Source: JAJZSS01 sp964463505 (GTDB taxonomy: Bacteria; Chloroflexota; Anaerolineae; Anaerolineales; UBA4823). Taken from it: a DNA stretch of 64,000 bases. This document shows, one piece after another, positions 24,642 through 34,757 of the stretch (its first letter is position 1; each line of letters opens with the position of its first letter). The translations under genes were made by a program, and so were the position numbers. The notes below the pieces were generated by a model. That model did no database searches and was not told where the DNA came from. It saw only the letters and a program-made list of their open reading frames with translations. The DNA lies in contig CAYXDC010000003.1 in the NCBI GenBank assembly GCA_964463505.1, positions 36,033 through 100,032 of the forward strand, read 5' to 3'.

Positions 24642-25049
24642 TTAGCGGTGTCTGCCGGTGCGTTGTTGGGGACGGCTCTGGGGGCGCGAGCGGATTGGTT
24701 TAGCATCCAGTGGACCCAGGGGATCGGGATTCACCAGCCGGTAGAAAATGGCATAGAGGAAGCTGAGTAAAGCAAAGCCAATAAAGGAAAGCAATATGGT
24801 GACGATTAAGGTTGCCACCAGATGATCTACCACTCCCAAAAAGGGTAGCGTAATAGATTGCATTAGCTCAGCCGGCATGGGGACCCACCGCTTTTCGATA
24901 TTTGCCTGGATTAGCAAGATTGCCCCAGCATATGCCATAATCGGGATCAGTAGCATCAGAATGCAGCCGATGCCGCGCCAGACTGGGTGAATCGTCCACG
25001 GACGTTGATCCAGGGGTGTGCGGCGGTTAAAAGAAGAATATTTAGCCAT
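24642..25049 (-). CDS. Small membrane protein in the molybdenum-hydroxylase operon
   Basis: A 135-residue protein with two or three membrane helices: about residues 27-48 (IGCILMLLIPIMAYAGAILL) and two stretches from 70 to 105. The C-terminal tail is rich in Arg, Gln and Pro (RSRPQSRPQQRTGRHR) and should lie in the cytoplasm. No family is recognised. The ATG at 25049 follows GGAGG and overlaps the end of the upstream FAD/2Fe-2S gene by 8 bases, so it is translated in coupling with it. Membrane anchoring of the hydroxylase is one possible role, without direct evidence. Confidence 0.75.
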   Translation of the reverse strand: MAKYSSFNRRTPLDQRPWTIHPVWRGIGCILMLLIPIMAYAGAILLIQANIEKRWVPMPAELMQSITLPFLGVVDHLVATLIVTILLSFIGFALLSFLYAIFYRLVNPDPLGPLDAKPIRSRPQSRPQQRTGRHR

Positions 25050-26493
25050 GACCAACCTCCATGTGACTGGCGCGTTCGATCGCTTCGATTATCTGGTAAT
25101 AACCGGTACAACGACATAAGTTACCGGTGATGGCGTCTTTGATTTCTTCTGTGCTGGGATGTGGATGCTCTTCCAACAGTTTGGCTGCCGACATGATAAA
25201 TCCAGGTGTGCAATATCCACATTGGACTGCCCCTGTTTCTAGGAAGGCTTGTTGTACCGGGTGCAGGTGCTCGCCATCCGCCAGCCCTTCGATGGTGACA
25301 ATTTCTGCCAGGTGTGCGCGGGCTGCCGGCACCAGACAGCTCATCACCGCCATCCCATCCAGGAATACGGTGCAGGCGCCACATTCTCCCTCAGCGCAGC
25401 CTTCCTTCGTACCAATTAAGCCGGCTTCCTCGCGTAATAAGCGTAATAGGGTTTTACTATGCCCACTCTCAAAGGTATAGGTTTTGCCATTAATTGTCGT
25501 AATGATGGGTGTACCCGTCTCATGGCAGGCCTGTTCGGAAAGAGGATGCGTTTCTGCATAAGAATCTTTGCCCCACAGGAATACGGGTTGTTCAGGCAAT
25601 GCTTGCTTTTCCGTGTGAGCTTCGATTTGGCGTAAGGCGCGCAATACACAGACGCGCACCATTTCATGCCGGTAAGCTGCTGAGCTTCGTACATCGTCGA
25701 TGGGAGTGGCGCTCTGCATGGCTAACTCAGCGGCCTGCTCGATGGTCGCGGGGTCGAGTTTGCGCCCGATTAAATAGGCTTCTGCATTTTGGGCGTGGAT
25801 AATCGTGGGCGCAACAGCCCCCAGCGTGATTACGGCCTCTTTGATGGTATAGCCAGCCTCTTCATTTCCGCTTGAAGGCTCAAATGTGGTGATAACGGCT
25901 GCATTGACAACAGAAATGGCCTGTGCGCGGCGCAAACCTAACTTGATAAAGGTACCGCGCTGTTGACCAGTCAGGCCCGGAAAAGCAATATCCACCAACA
26001 TCTCGTCCGGTTGCATCACGGTCTTGCGCACGCCTTTGTAAAACTCAGCCATCGGGATCACACGCTCACCACGGTTGGATCGCAATGTTATTTTTGCTCC
26101 CAATGTCATCAGGGGAGTGATCGTATCATTTGCCGGTGAAGCTGTGATTAGATTCCCGGCGACCGTGCCTCGATTGCGAATTTGGGGGGCGCCAACTTCC
26201 CAGGCAGCTAATGCCAGTGGAAAAGCGCGCTCACGGATCAGCTTGGAAGCCACACAGTGGTTGTGGGTCACCAATGGACCAAGATGGATGGTTTCGTCTT
26301 CGTCCATGGTAATTTGATCTAATCCCGGGATGCGCGTTACATCAACCAGTGTATCAATACCTTTGCGCACACCGCGTTCTAGCTCTAATATCAAATCCGT
26401 TGCCCCGGCAATGATGCGGGCTTTCTCCCCTTGCTGAGCTAGAATTTCCAGAACCTGCTCAAGGCTGGTTGCATTGATGTATTCACGCCACAT
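25042..26493 (-). CDS. Molybdenum hydroxylase FAD-binding subunit fused to 2Fe-2S subunit
   Basis: A 483-residue electron-transfer subunit. Residues 1-290 are the FAD-binding CoxM/XdhB domain, with AGATDLILELERG near residue 31 and IRNRGTVAGNLITASPANDT near 105. Residues 325-480 are the CoxS/XdhC-type ferredoxin: the first cluster in EGCAEGECGACTVFLDG, and the second in CGYCTPGFIMSA and CRCTGYYQI. In most bacteria these are two proteins; here they are joined in the order FAD then Fe-S, opposite to eukaryotic xanthine oxidase. It would supply electrons from a molybdopterin subunit lacking these domains, such as that at 16100-18331. Confidence 0.93.
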   Translation of the reverse strand: MWREYINATSLEQVLEILAQQGEKARIIAGATDLILELERGVRKGIDTLVDVTRIPGLDQITMDEDETIHLGPLVTHNHCVASKLIRERAFPLALAAWEVGAPQIRNRGTVAGNLITASPANDTITPLMTLGAKITLRSNRGERVIPMAEFYKGVRKTVMQPDEMLVDIAFPGLTGQQRGTFIKLGLRRAQAISVVNAAVITTFEPSSGNEEAGYTIKEAVITLGAVAPTIIHAQNAEAYLIGRKLDPATIEQAAELAMQSATPIDDVRSSAAYRHEMVRVCVLRALRQIEAHTEKQALPEQPVFLWGKDSYAETHPLSEQACHETGTPIITTINGKTYTFESGHSKTLLRLLREEAGLIGTKEGCAEGECGACTVFLDGMAVMSCLVPAARAHLAEIVTIEGLADGEHLHPVQQAFLETGAVQCGYCTPGFIMSAAKLLEEHPHPSTEEIKDAITGNLCRCTGYYQIIEAIERASHMEVGHG

Positions 26494-26565
26494 GAGTTAC
26501 TCCATCTGTTAAAGATTTCTGCTAATTTTATAGGGCAATCGATCAACATCTCTGAGCGCCCAAAA

Positions 26566-27387
26566 TTATTTTGATGTGGATTTGCTACGACTTGTTTTTG
26601 ATACATGCATTACCTGTCCATCTCCACCCTGTCGTAGCATGATGATCTCTGCCAGAATGCTCACCGCAATTTCTTCAGGCGTTTCTGCATTCAACTCCAG
26701 GCCCATGGGTGAATGTACGCGACTGATTTCAGCTTCTGTAACTCCACTCTCCAAAAGCATTTGTCGGGTTGTGGCCCAGCGTCTCTGCGAGCCGATCACA
26801 CCAATATAGGCTGCGGGTGTCGCCAACAGGGCGGGTAAGCCAGCGATATCTACCAGTGTCCCGCGGGTGGTTAGCACCAGATAAGTCCAGGGGGTGATAT
26901 CAAGCTCTTTGGGTAATTCCTCTATGGTTGTTGGTATATAGATATCTGCTTCTGGTACCGCCTCAGGGGTACAAAATTCGGGCCGGTCATCATTGACGAC
27001 TAACCGGAATCCCAACCATTGTGCCAGATGTGCCACTGCTTTCCCCACATGCCCACTGCCGATCACCACCAGGGTGGGTTTAGGTTGCACCGGTTCCACA
27101 AAAACCTCCACTTGCCCGCCGCATACGCCTGGGTCGCCGCGTTCTGGGTCAGACATACTGTATTCCAGGCGGCGCGGCTTGCCATCCAAAATTGCTGCCA
27201 GGGCTTCTTTGATGACACGGTTTTCTAGCTCGCCGCCGCCCACTGTGCCAGCAATGCGCCCGTCTGGGTACACCAGCATTTTGCTGCCAGTATGGCGTGG
27301 TGTGGAGCCCTGGCTGCTGATAATCGTGCATAAGGCCCCAGCCTGGTTATTGGCCTCCAGATTTGCAAGCGCCTGGAACAAGGACAT
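26566..27387 (-). CDS. xdhC: XdhC/CoxF-family molybdenum hydroxylase maturation protein
   Basis: A 273-residue protein with the N-terminal XdhC/CoxI domain (residues 10-70, with LCTIISSQGSTPRHTGSKML) and a C-terminal Rossmann domain (about 95-245, with LVVIGSGHVGKAVAHLAQWL). XdhC proteins bind the molybdenum cofactor, help its sulfuration and insert it into xanthine dehydrogenase. The stop of the pyrophosphatase gene is one base from its start, so they are co-transcribed. It lies between hydroxylase subunit genes, as expected. Confidence 0.93.
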   Translation of the reverse strand: MSLFQALANLEANNQAGALCTIISSQGSTPRHTGSKMLVYPDGRIAGTVGGGELENRVIKEALAAILDGKPRRLEYSMSDPERGDPGVCGGQVEVFVEPVQPKPTLVVIGSGHVGKAVAHLAQWLGFRLVVNDDRPEFCTPEAVPEADIYIPTTIEELPKELDITPWTYLVLTTRGTLVDIAGLPALLATPAAYIGVIGSQRRWATTRQMLLESGVTEAEISRVHSPMGLELNAETPEEIAVSILAEIIMLRQGGDGQVMHVSKTSRSKSTSK

Positions 27388-27388
27388 G

Positions 27389-28732
27389 CTATCCCTCCAA
27401 CAAACCCAGCACGACTGGTAGTAACTGTTTCTTGCGCGAGACTACGCCTTCTGCCAGGCGCGTGCCATCGGACTGGAGCGGGTAGGGCAGTCCACCCAGG
27501 AGTGGTGGTTCATTAGTCAAGATCAGCCGGCTTGAGCCGCTGACAACATCGGTAACCATCAACATGGCAAAATCCAGGGCGCGCCGGTCACGCAATTGCA
27601 GCAGGGCTTTGCTCAAACCTTCCAGGTGTTCGTCTAGCTGTAAGAGATCGGTTACTTCTACCTGGGCGATGGCAAAACGCAAACCGCCTGCCTCATATTG
27701 TTTTAAGTCGCTGCTGACGATCTCTTCCGGATTGCGGGTCGCCAGACCTGTACCAGAACGCAGAACTTGCTGCCCATAAGACTCGATCGTTTCGCCGCGC
27801 AACGGGCTGTTGATCACAAACGACCAGCGCGCCAAACGATTGGCAGCTTCTTGATCGCGCGGTGTGCAGGTCGGCGAGGTGAAGATTAATGTATCGGATA
27901 GCAAACCAGCCAGGAGCATCCCCGCCAATGCGGGCGGTGCGCTTAATCCGGCCTCCTCAATCCGTTCTGTGACTAACGTACTGGTAGAGCCGACAATATC
28001 CACGGTGAATTTTATCGGGGTATGTGTGGATGAATTGCCCAGGCGATGATGATCCAGGATTTCCAATACTTCAGCTTCTTCCAGCGCGCTTACCGCTTGA
28101 CGCGGCTCGTTGTGATCCACCATGACAATCTGCATCCGAGGGGGATTGAGTGCCTCCCGCTGCCGGCAGACTCCCATATATTGTCCTGCTTCATCTACGA
28201 TGAGAAAGTCTTCGTACTCATCGCGCAAAATGCGATTCAGAGAATCACGGATGCGGCTGTTACTGATAAATTTTGGAACTTTCGTGTTAGCAGCTTGCTC
28301 GCAAGGTGTGTCAAGAATTTCAGAGATGCGCATTTCTTGCCGGTTGGCATGCGTCCCGATCAGAGTGCTGATATAGGCGAAAAGACTGGTGCCGTTAACC
28401 AATCCGAAGGGTGTGCCGTCTTCATTGATCACAGGAGCAACGCCCCAGGTACGTGAGGCGATATTCCAGGCCTCGCGTAACGGTTGGTCAGGAGAAGTCG
28501 TAGCCAGACGCCGTGTGACCGACTCAAACCGTGGGGAAGCGTCATTAAGCAGTAAAGGCGGCTCCAGCCCCAGGTTTTTTAACACCCAGGCAGTCTGTGG
28601 GTTGATAGCACCGGCACGAGCAGCAACAACATCTGCTCCATCTCGTTCTCGCAATAACCAGGCATAACCCATCGCCGAAGCAATGGAATCTGTATCTGGG
28701 TTAACATGACCAATCACGTAAATCGTACTCAT
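27389..28732 (-). CDS. ppaC: Manganese-dependent (family II) inorganic pyrophosphatase with CBS domains
   Basis: Hydrolyses pyrophosphate to phosphate. The 447-residue protein has the DHH domain in two parts: IGHVNPDTDSIASAMGYAW at residues 7-25, then MVDHNEPRQ and ILDHHRLGNSS near 205-240. The DHHA2 domain follows (about 320-440). A pair of CBS domains is inserted at about residues 70-195 (one ending PVINEDGTPFGLVNG, the other with FLIVDEAGQYMGV). CBS pairs bind adenine nucleotides and tune activity. The DRTGG domain of longer CBS-pyrophosphatases appears to be missing. Its place within a purine-hydroxylase-like operon is unusual but may reflect nucleotide metabolism. Confidence 0.92.
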   Translation of the reverse strand: MSTIYVIGHVNPDTDSIASAMGYAWLLRERDGADVVAARAGAINPQTAWVLKNLGLEPPLLLNDASPRFESVTRRLATTSPDQPLREAWNIASRTWGVAPVINEDGTPFGLVNGTSLFAYISTLIGTHANRQEMRISEILDTPCEQAANTKVPKFISNSRIRDSLNRILRDEYEDFLIVDEAGQYMGVCRQREALNPPRMQIVMVDHNEPRQAVSALEEAEVLEILDHHRLGNSSTHTPIKFTVDIVGSTSTLVTERIEEAGLSAPPALAGMLLAGLLSDTLIFTSPTCTPRDQEAANRLARWSFVINSPLRGETIESYGQQVLRSGTGLATRNPEEIVSSDLKQYEAGGLRFAIAQVEVTDLLQLDEHLEGLSKALLQLRDRRALDFAMLMVTDVVSGSSRLILTNEPPLLGGLPYPLQSDGTRLAEGVVSRKKQLLPVVLGLLEG

Positions 28733-28779
28733 AATGAGGCGTTTCTCCGTCGCTCAGTTGTAGGTTGTCATCAAGTAGT

Positions 28780-31700
28780 CTAGGTTGTTTGTAGTGCCCG
28801 CCAAATTTTTTCCGGGGTAATGGGGTTGGCATCGATATCTACCCCACACGCGTCTCTCAGTGCATTCCCGACTGCTGGCGCGACCCCATCCATAGGAATT
28901 TCAGCTACAGCTTTCACTCCAAAAGGATGGGAAGGCTCAAACGTCTCTACGAAGATCGTATCCAGTTGGGGCATCTCGTTAGCCTGAAAGATATGATAGT
29001 CGCGGAGATTGCGCTCGCGTGCTTGCCCGGCCTCATCATACCGCATTTCTTCACAGACTGCATACCCAAGCGCCTGGGTCATTCCCCCTTCGATTTGTCC
29101 TGAGGCGGTGATTGGGTTGACGATGGTGCCCGAGTCAACCGCCATCACCAGGCGATCTACCGTAAGCTGGCCTGTCTTAATATCCACGGTCACTTCGGCA
29201 AATTGGGCTGCAAAGGGTGGCGGGGCAACCGGTGAAACAAAGGATCCAACGCCCATAATCTGTTCTTGATCCTCATGATGCATGGCATTGTATCCGATTT
29301 CTGCCAGGCTCACCCAGCGCCCATCGGGGCTGATTGCTTTGCGCTCGCGCAACAGGATGTCGTTGGCCTCCAGAACAGGACCATCGGATCCGGCACGCTC
29401 GTTCAGCAGGCGTGCCCCACGAGCACGAATGCGCTCTGCGCAGGCCTGAGCCGCACGTACCACTGCCGTACCTGAGATATAAGTCGTGCTGGAAGCGTAG
29501 GCGCCTTTGTCGAAGGGAGTGAAATCGGTATCCGATGAGTAAACCACCAGATCTTCGGTGGGCACGCCGAGTACTTCGGCAGCCATCTGAGCCAGGACCG
29601 TATCGGATCCGGTGCCCAGATCGGTTGCGCCAATCAACAGGTTAAAAGAACCATCTTCGTTCATCTTGATGCTGGCCCCGCCCATGTCCAGATACGGGAT
29701 GGCGGTGCCTTGCATAACCAGAGCCACACCGATCCCGCGCCGTAGATACGGGTGGGCTTGTCCGTCTGAGCTGCTGAACTGATGCCAATTGGGGTTGCTG
29801 AATTTCTGGTCCCATCCGATTACAGCTTTGCCCTGGCGCACACATTCCTCCAAACCATTGGTCTGGATTGTCTCTGGGCGCGGCTCGCGCCCTTCACTCC
29901 AGGCTGTGCTGAAGGGGTGCAGCTCGCCTGCACGCAAGGCATTTTTTAGACGAAACTCGATTGGGTCCAATCCGAGGGTGCGGGCAATCTTTTCCATATG
30001 GCGTTCCACAGGCCAGAAACCCTGCGGCACGCCATACCCACGAAATGCCCCGGCAGGTGGGTGGTTGGTGTAAACCACGTCAGCATAGAAACGAATATTG
30101 GGAGATTGACGGTACACACCATCCCCGACATAGAGCGCCATCGCTTTGTGCCCGGTGTTGCCAGTCACGGTCAGGGCATGGCAGCCATAAGCCCCGGTAT
30201 CACTCAGCGCATACATGGCATTGGCGGTGATGGTGCCATCGCGCTTCACACCGGTAACCATACGGATGCGCATGGGATGGCGCGAGCGGGCGGCGATGAA
30301 TTCTTGCTCGCGTGTATATTCAAAATAAACCGGGCGTCCGGTGGCGATCGTCAAATGGGCGGCAACATCTTCGATGAGCACTTCCTGTTTGCCACCGAAG
30401 CCACCACCAATACGCGGCTTGATCACCCGAATGCGTTTGATCGGCAGACCAAGCACGGGGGCTAATTGCCGGCGAACATGGAAGGGCACCTGCGTACTGG
30501 TACGGATCACGAGCCGGTCATCCTCATCCCAATAAGTAATCACTACATGCGGCTCAATATGGGCCTGTTGGACTTTGGGAACTTCATACTCAGCTTCGAA
30601 GATCTGGTCGGCTTCTGCCAGACCTCTTTCTACATCACCGATATCAATATGGATGCGCGCCGCCAGGTTCAGGCTGGCATCCGAATCGGCGAAGTTGACA
30701 AATTCTGGCTCGTCATGCAGGCGTGGTGCATCGGGTTGCTGCGCCTGGGCCGGGTCGAACAATGCGGGTAAGACTTCGTAGTCCACTACGATCAGTTTTA
30801 ATGCCTGCTCAGCGATATCTTCCGTCTCCGCAGCTACAAAGGCTACCCGGTCACCAACAAAGCGTACTTTATGGTCCAGTGAAAAGCTGTCCAATGGGCC
30901 AGGTATTGGATCGGATTGACCGGCGGTCGAATAGGCCACGCGCGGGATATCTTGCCAGGTCAGTACGGCGGCTACGCCGGGGACAGCGCGCGCCACTGAA
31001 ACATCGATATGGCGGATGCGCGCATGTGCATGTGGGCTGTGCAGCACTTTGGCGATCAGCATCCCTCGGCGCTCAAAATCGGCTGTAAAGGCAGGCTTGC
31101 CTTGCACCAGTTTAACGGCATCAACTTTTAATTCGGGTTTGCCTACCTGCTGCCAGGTTTTGCTCGCTGAGCTTACCCAAATGCGTGGCATGATGGATGT
31201 GCGTGTGGGTGCGGATGCACCTGGCAAACCGCTCTCTGTTAGAGGCTCATCCTCACCAGGTCTCGGTTGCCAGCTCTCTGGGGCTGGAATAGCTAACTCC
31301 GGGGGAGGATTGCCAATTGGTTCCACATCTTCCCCTCGTAGAACTGCTGCCGCTCGTAAAACCGCCTGCACGGGTTTGAGATAACCGGTGCAACGACACA
31401 GCACGCCAGAAAGCGCTTCGCGTACCTCGGCTTCAGTAGGATCGGGATTATTCTCTAGCAAAGTCTGGGCGGCCAGGATCTGGGCCGGTGTGCAGTAACC
31501 GCATTGGATGGCGCCGGTTTCGACAAAAGCCTGTTGCAGTGGGTGCAGACCGGGGGTTGTCCTCCAACCTTGCTCGGGATGCTCTCCCAGTGCTTCGATC
31601 GTCTTGATCGTATGTCCTTCAGCCTGGGCAGCCAGTAGGACACAGGAATTGGTTGGTTTTCCATCAATCAATACTGCACAGGCGCCGCACTCGCCGGTTT

Positions 31701-31818
31701 CACAACCATGCTTGACCCCAAAATAACCATTGGCGCGCAGGACTTTCAGCAGGCTGTCTCCCGGCTGAACCTCGGCTTCAATGCTCTGGTCATTGACCTG
31801 TAGTTTTATGTTCATCAT
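28780..31818 (-). CDS. Molybdenum hydroxylase with 2Fe-2S and molybdopterin domains fused (xanthine dehydrogenase family)
   Basis: A 1012-residue catalytic protein. Residues 1-160 are the 2Fe-2S domain (GCETGECGACAVLIDG, CGYCTPAQILAAQ, CRCTGYLKPV). After a linker, residues 225-1005 are the molybdopterin domain: GGGFGGKQEVLIED, GAFRGYGVPQGFWPVERH, and the general-base Glu in FGVKAVAEIPMDGVAPAVGN near the C-terminus. The FAD subunit at 34758-35525 lies in the same operon, so a complete two-protein enzyme is encoded. The N-terminal Fe-S plus molybdopterin fusion without FAD is typical of bacterial purine or nicotinate-type hydroxylases. The exact substrate is unknown. Confidence 0.93.
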   Translation of the reverse strand: MMNIKLQVNDQSIEAEVQPGDSLLKVLRANGYFGVKHGCETGECGACAVLIDGKPTNSCVLLAAQAEGHTIKTIEALGEHPEQGWRTTPGLHPLQQAFVETGAIQCGYCTPAQILAAQTLLENNPDPTEAEVREALSGVLCRCTGYLKPVQAVLRAAAVLRGEDVEPIGNPPPELAIPAPESWQPRPGEDEPLTESGLPGASAPTRTSIMPRIWVSSASKTWQQVGKPELKVDAVKLVQGKPAFTADFERRGMLIAKVLHSPHAHARIRHIDVSVARAVPGVAAVLTWQDIPRVAYSTAGQSDPIPGPLDSFSLDHKVRFVGDRVAFVAAETEDIAEQALKLIVVDYEVLPALFDPAQAQQPDAPRLHDEPEFVNFADSDASLNLAARIHIDIGDVERGLAEADQIFEAEYEVPKVQQAHIEPHVVITYWDEDDRLVIRTSTQVPFHVRRQLAPVLGLPIKRIRVIKPRIGGGFGGKQEVLIEDVAAHLTIATGRPVYFEYTREQEFIAARSRHPMRIRMVTGVKRDGTITANAMYALSDTGAYGCHALTVTGNTGHKAMALYVGDGVYRQSPNIRFYADVVYTNHPPAGAFRGYGVPQGFWPVERHMEKIARTLGLDPIEFRLKNALRAGELHPFSTAWSEGREPRPETIQTNGLEECVRQGKAVIGWDQKFSNPNWHQFSSSDGQAHPYLRRGIGVALVMQGTAIPYLDMGGASIKMNEDGSFNLLIGATDLGTGSDTVLAQMAAEVLGVPTEDLVVYSSDTDFTPFDKGAYASSTTYISGTAVVRAAQACAERIRARGARLLNERAGSDGPVLEANDILLRERKAISPDGRWVSLAEIGYNAMHHEDQEQIMGVGSFVSPVAPPPFAAQFAEVTVDIKTGQLTVDRLVMAVDSGTIVNPITASGQIEGGMTQALGYAVCEEMRYDEAGQARERNLRDYHIFQANEMPQLDTIFVETFEPSHPFGVKAVAEIPMDGVAPAVGNALRDACGVDIDANPITPEKIWRALQTT

Positions 31819-31826
31819 GCTCCCCT

Positions 31827-34730
31827 TTACAGTACTTTCTTGATGTCCAACGTTAACTCACTGGAGACGAGGCCATCCTGAGCGCCCAGGATCACAATCT
31901 CACCACCAGCTTGTGCTGAACGTATTGCATCACCAAACTGGCGAAAATGCTCACCTGTTGTCGAAAGTACTTCGTTTCGGATCGCCTGGCGCATCGGGTC
32001 GTTAATACCGGTGAGATGGCGCACAAGAGCGGTAAATCCTTGCGCGTCCGGTAACTGGTAGGCATCCAGATCGCCGATTGCCCCGATAATGGCTTTGGTG
32101 AGTTCCTGCTCATTTAAATCAATCTGGCTCAGGAAGGCGCTGCTTTGATCATAAATAGCAATCGTTTTTTCCAGATTGGGATCACGGTAGGACAAGAAAG
32201 TTAATATGCCGGAGAGCTGGTCGAAGGAGCACATCCCGCTGTAAGCGCCACCCTGCACGCGTACTTTATCCCACAACCAGGTTCCTCGCAGGTAAGGAGC
32301 AATCACCAGAGCGGAGCCGTGGAAATCATAGCCATGCCAGTATAAGTCCAGGCTTTTGCCCACATAATTCACCTGGGCGGGGATGGCCAGCCCTTCTTGT
32401 GCAGCATATGCAGTCTTTTCCCATAGGATAAGTTTGTGGCTGCCGTCAGGAAGGCGGTCCAGGAAAGCGTGCAGATTTGGCTGGACTTGCTGCCAGCTTT
32501 TTTGGTCCAGAGTGGTATTGACGATCATAGCCTGGCGATTGACCAGGCGGCTGCGGATACCTTCGAGCGTGTCCAACACGCTGGTCCAATTGGTATCGAC
32601 CTTTTCGATCAATTGGCGCAGGAAGAACAGGTAATCTATCCCGCCCATTTGCTCACTGGCCCAGTCTGCTTCAGTATGGTGCGCTCGCAAGCGACGATTT
32701 ACCACACGGTGACCTGCCGGGATTAGCTGCGCTTCCATATCAGCTTTGGCTTCCAGGAGGATCTGCTTGAAACGTTCTCGGTTGTCCAGTTTGGCATCCA
32801 GGAGTAGATCGGTCAGGATGTTCAGCAGCTCACCAGTCTGACTGGTGATGGCCTTAGCATGTAAGAAGAAATAGGCTGCGCTGTTGGCTTTACCGTGCAT
32901 ATTGCTGGTGAACCAGTCCGCGCGGATACCTCCGGTCTCACGGCCGATGCGCTGTGAAAGGCGCACGTAATCCTGGCGAGAAGTGCCCATCTCCACCAGA
33001 GCCTGCCCAAACAGGGGCAGGTAAGGCAGCCAGGCAGTGGGCAGGGTGTGTAAGTCGAAGCCCAGGTTCAGATACACAATCCCGTTGGTGAATAAGTCAT
33101 GATAATAAGTAGTTGTTCCTGAAATGGTTACTAATTCGCCAGGGATGGTTTTGATCTGGGGATCAAGATCAACGAGCTTCAGCATGGGGATGGTAGCCAT
33201 GGCAGCTGGTGAATCTGGAGTCTCCTGACGGCGCTGCAGTTCGTGCATATCGGATACGACTGCCTTTAGATCGTTGGGACTCATCTTCGCCTGCTCGGCA
33301 GCCAGCCTATCAGTTTCGGCAGCCTCCATTTGCTGCGCCAGTTTGGGGTCCGGCTCTAAAGTTAAGGTTACACGGTGCGGATTATCCACCAGGAAGGTTT
33401 GAATCAGATTCTCAAAATAATGAGTGCCAGAAGCGGCTTTGGTTTTGATGCTTGCCAGCGGGGCTTCAAAGACCAGGGACGAGAAGGGATCGCCATCATG
33501 TAACCACGTATTGAGCGCCCGTAACATCAACGAGAGGCCGCGTGGGAATGAGCCGGTGTTGTTCTCGCGCAACCTGAATTCGATTGTATTCAATGACGCC
33601 GCAATGGTTTCAGGATCGATGCCTGTATGAGCCAGCTCTTGCAGGGTATCCAGGACAAGTTTCTCGACCTTACTGGTCTCTTGCGCATGGACGCCTTTCA
33701 AGCCGGTGGAAAAGTACATTTGGCGCAGTTCAGTCGCCAGTCCACGTCCGGTCAGGTCTTCACCCAGGCCAGAGTCGATCAAGGCTTTGCGCAGCGGAGC
33801 GGCAGGTGTGCCGATCAAAATATGCGCCAGGATGCTAAGCGCCAGGTTGGTTTCCGGATCATTGTTTTCGGCTAGTAACCAGTTAACCGTCAGATAGTGG
33901 CGCGCATCTTCAGTATCCTCACCTGTGCTATAGGGAATACTGATCTGGCGCGGGTTGGGGAAATTAGCTTGCAAGGCTACCTGAGAATTTACTGGAATTT
34001 GATCAAAATCCTTCAGCCATTCATCCAAAATACGCAGCCTTTCTGCAGCAGGATCGTCTCCATAGAAGAAGATGCGCGCGTTGGATGGGTGATAATACAT
34101 CTGGTGAAAGGCTTTGAATTGTTCGTAAGTCAGATCAGGGATAACGCGCGGATCGCCGCCGCTATCCAGTCCATAGATGTTGTCGGGGAACAAAACATGT
34201 TGGCACTTCTCAGCCAGTAAGTCGTCTGGCGAAGAGTATGCACCTTTCATTTCATTGAACACGACCCCTTTATAGCTTAGCGCGCCTTCAGTATCGAGTT
34301 GTTCGTAATGCCAACCTTCCTGTTTTAGCGTGTAGGGAGAGATCAACGGGTAAAAGACTGCGTCCAGATAAACATCGATCAGGTTGTAAAAATCTTGCAA
34401 GTTTTGGCTGGCAACCGGATAACAAGTTTTATCCGGATAAGTCATGGCGTTCAGAAAAGTATTCAGTGAGCCTTTTAACAATTCCACAAAAGGCTCTTTG
34501 ACCGGGTATTTGCGCGAGCCGCACAGGACCGAATGTTCCATAATATGTGGCAGGCCGGTTGAATCCTGCGGTGGGGTTCTGAAGTTGATCCCGAACACCT
34601 TGTTCGTATCATCGTTTTCGATGGAAAGCAGTTTGGCCCCGGTCCGTTTGTGCCGGTAGAGACGAGCCTGGGAATTAATCTCTGGGATTACTTGCTCGCG
34701 GAGCAGTTCGAATTCGTCCAGTTCAGTCAT
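31827..34730 (-). CDS. M16C insulinase-family metallopeptidase (PreP-like)
   Basis: A large 967-residue zinc peptidase with the inverted zinc motif HIMEH (His62, Glu65, His66) and the distal Glu in GVVFNEMKGAYSSPDDLL near residue 160. Length and sequence order fit the presequence-protease/M16C class, which has four homologous domains closing around unfolded peptides. There is no signal peptide, so it should be cytoplasmic and degrade small peptides. It is placed between the large hydroxylase gene and its FAD subunit gene, with 8 and 27 bases between them, so it is co-transcribed. A function in hydroxylase maturation is conceivable but not supported by sequence. Confidence 0.95.
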   Translation of the reverse strand: MTELDEFELLREQVIPEINSQARLYRHKRTGAKLLSIENDDTNKVFGINFRTPPQDSTGLPHIMEHSVLCGSRKYPVKEPFVELLKGSLNTFLNAMTYPDKTCYPVASQNLQDFYNLIDVYLDAVFYPLISPYTLKQEGWHYEQLDTEGALSYKGVVFNEMKGAYSSPDDLLAEKCQHVLFPDNIYGLDSGGDPRVIPDLTYEQFKAFHQMYYHPSNARIFFYGDDPAAERLRILDEWLKDFDQIPVNSQVALQANFPNPRQISIPYSTGEDTEDARHYLTVNWLLAENNDPETNLALSILAHILIGTPAAPLRKALIDSGLGEDLTGRGLATELRQMYFSTGLKGVHAQETSKVEKLVLDTLQELAHTGIDPETIAASLNTIEFRLRENNTGSFPRGLSLMLRALNTWLHDGDPFSSLVFEAPLASIKTKAASGTHYFENLIQTFLVDNPHRVTLTLEPDPKLAQQMEAAETDRLAAEQAKMSPNDLKAVVSDMHELQRRQETPDSPAAMATIPMLKLVDLDPQIKTIPGELVTISGTTTYYHDLFTNGIVYLNLGFDLHTLPTAWLPYLPLFGQALVEMGTSRQDYVRLSQRIGRETGGIRADWFTSNMHGKANSAAYFFLHAKAITSQTGELLNILTDLLLDAKLDNRERFKQILLEAKADMEAQLIPAGHRVVNRRLRAHHTEADWASEQMGGIDYLFFLRQLIEKVDTNWTSVLDTLEGIRSRLVNRQAMIVNTTLDQKSWQQVQPNLHAFLDRLPDGSHKLILWEKTAYAAQEGLAIPAQVNYVGKSLDLYWHGYDFHGSALVIAPYLRGTWLWDKVRVQGGAYSGMCSFDQLSGILTFLSYRDPNLEKTIAIYDQSSAFLSQIDLNEQELTKAIIGAIGDLDAYQLPDAQGFTALVRHLTGINDPMRQAIRNEVLSTTGEHFRQFGDAIRSAQAGGEIVILGAQDGLVSSELTLDIKKVL

Positions 34731-34757
34731 GATGGTTTCCTTTAAGTTCTTGAGCTT

